Assembly: GCA_016584495.1 (NCBI GenBank)
Contig: WAID01000007.1
Span: 2,404,001-2,468,000, forward strand
Direction: 5' to 3'
Source: Celoporthe dispersa
Taxonomy: Eukaryota > Ascomycota > Sordariomycetes > Diaporthales > Cryphonectriaceae
Length of the DNA stretch: 64,000 bases
Shown here: positions 56,201 through 64,000 of the stretch, one piece after another
Layout: every line of letters starts with the position of its first letter
Position numbering within the stretch: the first letter of the stretch is position 1
The notes under the pieces: model-generated
The model's database searches: none
Seen by the model: the letters and a program-made list of their open reading frames with translations, nothing else
What the model was told of the DNA's origin: nothing
Position numbers and translations under genes: made by a program

Positions 56201-59200
56201 GTATAAAACCGCCAGAAACTGGGTCATGTCCGCTATGAATATTGCACCAGCCGATGTGAAGGGCTTGTTGCAGACACACTTGTCTGAGTTTGATGACGAG
56301 GGCGCGTATGGCCACATTTCCCTCGGACGCTCCTTTGCCATGGAGATGGGTTCCTCGATCCCAGGCACAGACCAAAGGTTAATCTCGATTGACCCCGTCG
56401 GAGAGTGCAGCATCAACACAGCCTCGGACTTTGTTGCACAATATACCACACGGCAGGAGTATCGCTACACAGAGGCTCTACCGGATCACAGCCTCGAATG
56501 GCTCACATTCATGCGGATAGACAGGAGGGCGTCTTACCTGCCTGGTTCTGAAACAGAGAGCGCTGACGCTGTGACGGCTCTTGCCCACATCGAAGGCCGC
56601 ATCCTTTCAAAGAAGAGCACACCAATGGGCGACATTCGAGACATTCTTCGTCGAGCCGCCGCCATGCTCTGCCGTAGTGAGACGGGAAACGAGTGTTCTG
56701 TGGCACACTATCTCGTCAGCATCCCGTTCGCCTTGTTCACGAAGCAGTCCATTAAGCTTGGTGTCTCATTGTGGCTGGGAGTGATGAACGAGAATCCAAT
56801 CTGGGAGCCCCGGATCCTCAACGAGATTGCTCAGCAGTGGGAGCTCAGCATCCATAAGAAACTGGGGCTCTTCAATATCGCCATCACCTCTCCCGATCCT
56901 TTCTTCCTGAAGGAGGAGTTCGCGCCGAGTGATCAAGAGGGTCTCACCAAGCGCAGGCAATTGGTCCATAGCCTTTTGTCTCCCCACATCCGCCTGCTGC
57001 AATTCCTCAGCAGTCACTACAATGCCACCCGCCTGGGTAGTCCCGATACGCAGACGGTCTTCGTAAGGCTGCTTGACGTCACACTCGAGGAGCTGAAGAA
57101 ATCGACGCCTCACCCAATGGCAAGAGAGCTCAGGCTGCAGATTGTCCTGTTCGGCCTCAAGGTTTTGCGGACTTCTACAACCATTGGCCCCGTGTCCCAG
57201 TGGCGCCTAAAGGACAAGTTGCTGTCCGCAGCTTTGAGCTGGTTCCACAACGCGCCGAAGTGGTCCTTTGGCAGCAACATGCTCCAAATAAAGACGGAGA
57301 TACGCCTCATCACAGAAGTCATTGCCGCGATCAAGGCCGTGGGATACATCGGAGCTCACTCCGTCGGCACTTTCCGCTCCCTGCAGGCCCTTCAGTCCAA
57401 AGAGCAATTGCTGCTCCTGCTTCTGGAGAGCGAGCAGTCGAGATTGACTGTCTGGGTCTATCCACTCAGCGAACCACCGCAGAGACCAGCCACCCTGGTG
57501 CATACTGGGAAAGGCTCACTTGAGGTGACTTGTCCCAAAATACTGATGAGAAAAGGAGGGGAAAAATACTGACCAGTCTTAGGCTGCAATACTTCCATTG
57601 ATCCATACGGCTTGGGGCGAAGGACCTTCGCTCGCCATAGAGCTTTGTGCGAGAATCCAGTCCGTTCGGGTACACAAGGAAGTCCGGTCTTTGCTTCTGG
57701 TCCATCCTGAACAAGCCGTCAACGAGCCAGAGGCTCTGCCTATTCTTATAGGAAGCTCACTGCCTGCCGACCTTCCATCTCAGTTAAAGGTATGTTACCC
57801 TAATGACGCAAGCGTGTTCCCTGGCTGACAAGCGTAGTACCTCTTGTTTTGGGCCCCCGCCAATCCAATTACCGCCGTCACGTACTTCTTGCCGGCATAT
57901 CGCAATCATCCGTCCCTTATTCAATACGCAATGAGGGCATTGGAAAGCCATTCTGTGGATGTGACATTCTTTTACGTGCCTCAGATCGTACAGACCCTCA
58001 GATACGATGCTTTGGGCTATGTTGAGCGATACATCATCGAGACGGCGCAGTTCTCACAACTGTTCGCTCACCAGATCATCTGGAACATGAAGGCCAACTC
58101 GTACAAAGATGACGACGCTCAGATCGTAAGTTGCCAACCAGGTGCTGTCGGCTTTTGTTGTGCAAAGCTGACCCTAGCAGCCTGACGAGATCAAACCTAC
58201 ACTGGACAAAGTCATGGAACGCATGACCAACGCTTTCGACCCTGTTGATCGGGAATTCTACGAGCGGGAGTTCACATTCTTCGATGAGGTGACTGGCATT
58301 TCAGGCAAGCTCAAGCCGCTCATCAAGAAGTCGAAGCCTGAGAAGGCTCAGAAGATCGAAGAGGAGCTCCGCAACATCAAGGTCGAAGTCGGCGTCTACT
58401 TGCCCAGCAACCCTGACGGTGTCGTCATTGGTATTGATCGAAAGTCCGGTAAGCCACTACAGAGTCACGCCAAGGCCCCTTTCATGGCAACTTTCCGAAT
58501 CAAGAAGGAGAAGGGAGGTGTCGAACAGACGGGCGACCTGATCGAGGAGACGGTCGAGACTGGTACGCCTCCCAAAGAGAACAGCTACGAGGTCTGGCAA
58601 TCTGCCATCTTCAAGGTCGGCGACGACTGCCGACAGGACGTGCTGGCCCTGCAGATGATTGCCGCCTTCCGTGGCATCTTTCACAGCGTTGGCTTGGACG
58701 TATACGTCTTCCCCTACCGCGTTACAGCCACCGCTCCTGGCTGTGGTGTCATCGACGTCCTGCCCAACTCCGTCTCCCGAGACATGCTAGGGCGCGAGGC
58801 AGTCAACGGGCTCTACGATTACTTCATCTCCAAGTACGGCAATGAGGACTCGCTCCGCTTCCAGCAGGCCCGCAACAACTTTGTCAAGTCGATGGCTGCG
58901 TACTCGCTCGTCTCCTTCCTCCTACAGTTCAAGGATCGCCACAACGGCAACATCATGATCGACGATGCCGGACACATTCTCCATATCGACTTCGGCTTCT
59001 GCTTTGACATCGCGCCCGGCGGCATCAAGTTCGAGCGTGCGCCCTTCAAGCTCACGTCCGAGATGGTCGCCGTCATGGGCGGCAACACGAACCACCAGAG
59101 CTTCAAGTGGTTCGAGGAGCTGAGCGTCAAGGCGTTCCTGGCCAGCCGCATGCATGTCGACAAGCTCTCGCAGATCGTCCTGCTCATGATGGACAGCGGG

Positions 59201-59374
59201 CTGCCGTGCTTCAAGCCCGAGTCCGTCGAGCACTTCCGCCAGCGCTTCGTGCTCGAGAAGAGCGAGAGGGAGGCCGCGGACTTCATGAAGGAGCTGATCA
59301 GGAAGAGCTACTCGAGTTACTCGACGGGTATATATGATCAGTTCCAGCTGATGACGAATGGTATTCCCTACTAG
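53282..59374 (+). CDS. STT4: Phosphatidylinositol 4-kinase STT4 (type III alpha), one frameshift
   Basis: Makes PI4P at the plasma membrane, supporting cell-wall integrity and lipid transport. Six exons: 53282-53476, 53531-55132, 55187-57524, 57583-57789, 57838-58125 and 58181-59374. One extra base in CCC at 55899-55901 breaks exon 3; removing it joins GVSNTFS to QYAASQLATIFCTCCHRIER, and the total is 1,940 residues, the usual STT4 length. The N-terminal 1,200 or so residues are helical repeats. A PIK helical domain follows (LIHTAWGEGPSLAIELCARI). The C-terminal kinase includes FKVGDDCRQDVLALQMIAAF, YRVTATAPGCGVIDVLP, catalytic loop KDRHNGNIMIDDAGHILHID with FGF next, and GGIKFERAPFKLTSEMV. 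It ends QFQLMTNGIPY. Introns are all GT-AG. Confidence 0.96.
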
Positions 59375-60185
59375 GGCAGTCATGTGCTAGAGAAAAAGAT
59401 TTTTTGTTTGAAGGGGGGGGGGGGGGGGCAGGCGGGAGTTGTATCAGGTGCGGCTCGTAGCACAACTAATTTTCTTCTTCTTCTTTCTCTTCTTTCTCTG
59501 TTCGGGCAAACCGCGAGATATCTGTAGCTTGTTTGGTGCTGTACCAAAGAGACCTCCTCGCGATGTAGCTTGCCTTTTAATACCACACGCAAAGTCTCTT
59601 CTTGGGACCTCACACCTCGCTTCTCATGTCTGCCTGTCGACCAGGTCCAAGCAGCCCATGCGGAATCCGCATGGTACCTTTACCACTGGACGACATGTCC
59701 GTTTCCAAGATGCTGTGCTGGGCCGGACAGGACAGGGGGACGCCGCCAGCTTGCTTATGTTCCATGTTGAGGTCCAACAGTGCCAGGAAAGGTGGATACG
59801 GACGCGTGGCGGTAGGTGAGTGGTTCACATAGGGCGAAAGCTGGAAAAGAGGCGAGGACGTGCGCTGTCGAGAGGTAACGGATCATGTTGAATTCATGTA
59901 TTTCATTTAGTTAATTACTAGTGGATGTTTAGTACAGCAAGATATAAAACGTTGCTGGCGCATAACCTTGCAACGATCGCCAGATTACAGGAGAGCCTAT
60001 TCATATCCCAGAGAGACAAAAGATCTCGAACCACCTGAATAGACTCGCTTGCCCACACAATATTTTATGCGCCATCGCTAGCAAAACACCAATCAGATAG
60101 AGAGTAACACCCCCTCTCCCCCCCCCCAAAAAATCAGTCTATACCGCCATATATTATGAATGACGGCCAACGCCCCGCTAGTCCG
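59375..60185. other. Intergenic region between convergent STT4 and the TRP-like gene
   Basis: 811 bp between two 3' ends. A G16 run occupies about 59413-59428, followed by TTC-rich DNA. No supported gene. Confidence 0.55.
59413..59428. repeat. G16 homopolymer
   Basis: Sixteen consecutive G on the + strand just downstream of the STT4 stop. Its exact length is uncertain given the indel pattern elsewhere in this window. Confidence 0.8.
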
Positions 60186-63100
60186 TTACTCCTGTTGTCC
60201 GTTCCTGAGACCTTGGTCATTATGAGAGTGGTGCGTCTCTTTGAAATTGCTGATTTTTTCCGTGTGGGTAAACATGTGAGGAGGGTCGGATGTTTGTTCG
60301 TTCGTTCTCGTACTCATCCTCGTCACTCGTCCACGAATTCCGCCTCTCTCCCCTGGACTTTCCCCCCTGTGATCTGAAGGGAATCGACTGATGTTCCCGT
60401 GGTGCACATGCACGGTTCCTATGCTTGTCGGGCGGTGCTCACTCGACACGCGATGGATATCCATGCCGCTTGACTCTTCTGTGTCGCCCATCGACGAGAC
60501 CGACGGCGCATGGTTTGATAAGGATCTGCGACGCTCGAACGGGAGGCGAGATGATCCGGATGCGGGCTGCTGCTGCGGTTCAATCCTGGGGCTTGGCTGC
60601 AGGCTGGGCCGGCTGCCCGGAGTGTCAAGGTTCAGCGCCAGGCCCTGTATCAGATCCGACTTGCGCTTCGAACTCTTCCTAGGGACTTCGGGAATTTCCT
60701 CTTTGCGGATCGTCGCGGCGCGGCTGGCTTTCGACACCTTCCTGCTTGGAACGTGGAAGCTGCTGCCGGCGTCGACGTCCGGTAGGACCGGTGCAAGACC
60801 GCTTTGGCCGGCACGGGGTACGACAGCCTCATCGCCGGAATCATCTAGGCTGGCTCTTTCGCCGTCCAGCAGTGGTTCGTTGGGAGCAGGAGCCTCGGGG
60901 CCCACCGTCGTCGGATTGCGTTTCCCGCGGCCATCATCCGAGTCTGAGTCGATCGGCCCACTCCTGAGCACGCCCATGGCGACCGGGGTTCCTTCTGGCG
61001 GGTCGGTGTCGTCGTAGTCGCCTCCTGCTGCTCGCATTGCTGGAGGCATCCTGGCGCTCCGCACGACCTCGAAGCCCTTGCCCTTTTCTTTCCTCTTGCC
61101 ACCAAACACATTCCTGAACCAGCCCGTTGCGGTCGCTACAGGTCCCGTTGGGTCTGCAGGGCCTGTGCCCAGTCTTCTCTGCGGAGCACCCGAGTTCAAC
61201 TTGGAACCCCGCTGCACGCCGTAGTAGAAGTCGACCTCTCGCGTCGCGTAATCGTTCCTCGTAGGGAAGTTCAAGGACGAGTACGCGGCAGGCGCCGTGA
61301 CGCCACGGTCGTTGGGCTCGACATCCACCGGCTCTAAAGCAGGTCCGGCCTGGCTTCGCCGCCTCTCCGAGAAGTCACCGCTCGTCGCCCATGACGCGCG
61401 AGCTCTCGAGTTTGTGGACTGGTTCTCAAGTGTCGGCCTTCGTCTCCGTGGCGGCCTGTAGAACGTGTCCCCAGGCGCGTCCGCCATCAGGGCAGAGGCA
61501 GGCATCGCATGGCGGTTCTGCCCCACGGCAGGAGATGGCAGGAAGGAGTAGGTACTGGCCTCACCAGGAGTGGTCGGCGTAAAGGCGCTCCCGTTGTCAA
61601 GCCGTGACGGGGGCGCATCAAAGCTCATGCCGTCGAAAGCAGACGAGCTTCGTTGGTGCCGTTGGTTCATCATGACACGAACGCTACCGGCGGACTCGCT
61701 TCGGAGGCGCCCAGAAGGTGCAATGTAGCCTCCTTTGCCGGCCTCCCCGGCGGCGAGCATCGCCGTACTCGACAGCTGGCTCTGCCTCGACTGTGCTCCA
61801 CGCCGTGATGTCCGCCTGGAAAGCTGTCGTGCGCCAAAGATTCTCGACAGCGGACCCTGCGACAGGCCCTTGTTGTCTTCTCCGCCTGCACCCATCAGCC
61901 TCGCGATGACCTCGATGACAGTCTGCAATGCGTTCAGCATGAAGCACAAGACCAACACGCCGCCATGTATCAGCAAGATGACGTATCCCACCCAGCCTTT
62001 TGGCCCATCGCCAACTTCTAGCTGTGGCACGAATGCAATCATGAGAATGATGGTAGCGAATCGCAGGACTGAGAAGAGCGTGTGGTATGCATTCATCGAG
62101 GTCGGGGACGAGAAGGGCTTGAATGCATGCAGGGTGATGACCTGCACGACCTCGCAGATGGCCAAGATGATGATTTGCGCGATACCAGCAGGCTGCACCG
62201 CACCGATCCCAATGCCGCGGATAAAAAGTCAGGAGGACGGGAATCAGAGCAAAGGCAGCCGCTTCGTCCGAGTACGTGTTATACAGCGGACCGTAGAGGA
62301 GAACCGTCCACAAGTCGTCGAAGAGTACCGACCTTGGCTTGGTCGTCGTGATCAGGCGGAGAAGCCATCCGGCGAAGACGAGGAGCAGCAGGATCGTGAC
62401 GGCGGCCAGGGTGACCGTGTAGGCCGGGGAGCTGGCGGCCACCACCAGTTGGAACATCGACAGCGCCACCAGCGGCAGGAGGAAGTAGTTGAACACGATC
62501 CGGATCACGTTGCCCACGGTGAAGGGCAGGTTTTTGTTGCGCAAGTCCTCCTCTTGGACATTTCTCACATACCGATAGAGCCACTGGATCGCAACAACCA
62601 CCTGGGTGATGACAGTGATGCTTGCTATAAGCACCATGAGCCAGACCATCATCCCGGCCCATATATCCTGAACCTTGCCCATCCCAACCAGCTGCGCATA
62701 CTGTTGCAGCCCAAAGGTCCCGTTCGTGTGGTATATGCCGTCCACCAGGCCCGGCCACCCTGGGTCCTTGCTAACGAAGCTCTCGTTGAACATGAGCGCG
62801 GACCACGACGCCTGGCTGACGATAGGCTGGTAGAATCCGGGATAGTTCAGTGTGAGACCGCCAGTCAAGGCAATAAACTGGATATACTGGAGGCAGTCGC
62901 CGAACCCAGGGGTCACCAAGCGGAGCAAGTCGCTATGCCGCCCGAAGTTTGAGCTCCAGTGATAAATGTCCGTCGTGCCCCAAGGGCTGTAGATGCTGGC
63001 AAAAATGGTGGCTACTCCGACAAAGACGAGAATCCCCATGGGCAAGAGGCTCAACATCCAGGTCAAGCCTCCGAGGTCGGGGGTGACTGTGACCGAGACG

Positions 63101-64000
63101 CACCCGATCTTCGATTTTTGGGCGTCACCATAGATGATTTCACTATGGCTTGGACGTCAGTTTCCAACATCGCCATGAAGAGGCGGCTGACATGAAAGAC
63201 AGGGATCGCAACCACATATAAGTGTAGCGCTGGACTTACAAAGTTGGTGAAAACGAAGTAAATGCATAACTCGTGTAAAAGATCTTGTCCATGGTTACTG
63301 CTGGTAGACCCCACGGAATCTCGCTATCAAGAAGAAGAAAAAGCATGTCAGTCCTGCTTCAAGCCTTCACACACTGATATGCTACTCGTTTCTCCTATCT
63401 CATCCAAGGGCCGACCACTGTTCAATCTGTCGTCGAAGATATCCACAAAAGAAGACGGATACATACATATTCGTCGTGTCGAACACGGGCCCCAGCGGGC
63501 AGACCCCGTTGGACAGGGCAGTGGCGCAGAAGTCGAAGTCTGCCGAGTACGGCTCATAGGTCAGGACATCTATCGTGTCGTGCAGCGTCGTGATCTTGGC
63601 GGCAGTGGTGGGAAACGGGTTGCGCAGGATCTTGCCGTCGGTGAAGTTGGGGTTGCTCCACTCGTCGCTGGTCGGCGAAGGCAGTGACACGCCGTCATAG
63701 GATCCGGTCACATTTCCGTAGACGGTGACTCTGAGGTTGTGGCTTGAGTTGTTGTGCTCGAATTCGGCTGCGACGTAGAGAGGTACCCATTGTAGCTGTA
63801 GGGGCGCGCCCTGCGTGATGGAGGCAGGAAGACAGTTCGACCATTGTTGGATGAGGACGGCGGCCGCAGGTTGAACGAGGAGGCTCAAGGCCGTGAGAAG
63901 TCCCACGATGTGATGCTTCGAAAGAATGGTCTCTCGGCTGCCTCGATACCTCAGTGTGTTGAAAGCTTTGTCGTCACCGTCCAATGCGCTGGTGCCGTAT
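60186..64000 (-). CDS. TRP-like/ML-domain membrane protein (Pkd2/FLC family), 5' partial, one frameshift
   Basis: Fungal TRP-like membrane protein, probably a channel or lipid/flavin-linked transporter of the plasma or internal membranes. Exons: beyond 64000 to 63467, 63323-63240 and 63148-60186. No ATG is visible upstream in frame, so the 5' end is outside the window. A hydrophobic signal segment (HHIVGLLTALSLLVQPAAAV) precedes a lumenal ML-like domain with N-glycosylation sites and paired Cys. Splicing gives IIYGDAQKSKIGCVSVTVTP, then GLTWMLSLLPMGI, the first TRP-domain helix. Several membrane helices follow. An extra base in the A5 (T5 on minus) at 62223-62227 breaks the frame; removing it joins LIPVLLTF to IRGIGIGAVQPAGIAQI. 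The C-terminal 530 or so residues are a Ser/Arg/Pro-rich cytoplasmic tail. Confidence 0.85.

Noticed and set aside
1..64000. Biosynthetic cluster, integrated virus, transposon or CRISPR-like array
   Set aside because: No synthase, capsid, integrase or reverse-transcriptase motifs and no regularly spaced repeats were seen. The content is conserved fungal core genes.

Overview
The window is a stretch of nuclear genome from a filamentous ascomycete (Pezizomycotina). Short GT-AG introns of 50-150 bp, the gene families and the absence of operons show this. The gene content and GC-rich style suggest Sordariomycetes, but I cannot name a genus. I see no virus, plasmid, CRISPR array, secondary-metabolite cluster or intact transposon. 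The genes are almost all conserved housekeeping or regulatory genes, so this is ordinary chromosomal content and not a new dedicated system.

Layout. 1-142: tail of an unrecognised gene. 143-6330: gene-free, low-complexity DNA. 6331-11046 (+): very large zinc-finger regulator combining a Zn2Cys6-like cluster with C2H2 fingers. 12646-14827 (-): protoporphyrinogen oxidase. 17917-18696 (+): gluconokinase. 21426-23109 (-): branched-chain 2-oxoacid dehydrogenase E2. 23705-24898 (+): ATP10. 25222-25973 (-): Golgi SNARE GOS1. 26701-27544 (+): ribosomal protein uL29 (RPL35). 28944-31388 (-): six-finger C2H2 regulator. 32253-32682 (+): small, probably lipidated YGL108C-like protein. 32986-34329 (-): protein phosphatase methylesterase 1. 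35203-36534 (-): tRNA-dihydrouridine synthase DUS2. 36811-36881 (-): tRNA-Ala(TGC). 37280-38429 (-): 3-hydroxyisobutyrate-dehydrogenase-like enzyme. 39242-39897 (-): HSP30-type small heat-shock protein with heat-shock elements upstream. 42594-44718 (-): RRM plus YTH m6A reader. 44719-51790: 7-kb gene desert. 51791-52665 (-): proteasome beta6. 53282-59374 (+): phosphatidylinositol 4-kinase STT4. 60186 to the right edge (-): TRP-like/ML-domain membrane protein, 5' partial.

The genes act independently. Loose themes are mitochondrial function (HEM14, BCKDH E2, ATP10, possibly the HIBADH-like enzyme in valine breakdown with the E2), RNA modification and reading (DUS2, YTH), protein quality control (HSP30, proteasome) and membrane traffic (GOS1, STT4). 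Divergent pairs sharing short promoters include E2/ATP10, GOS1/RPL35 and PRE7/STT4.

The strongest unexpected signal is technical. Nine genes, including near-universally essential ones (RPL35, HEM14, STT4), carry 13 single-base frameshifts. Most sit at short homopolymers; 8 look like a missing base and 5 like an extra base. Correcting one base each makes every exon length and splice phase agree. This points to residual indel errors in the assembly and not to pseudogenes. Automatic gene calls here will be split or truncated unless this is allowed for.
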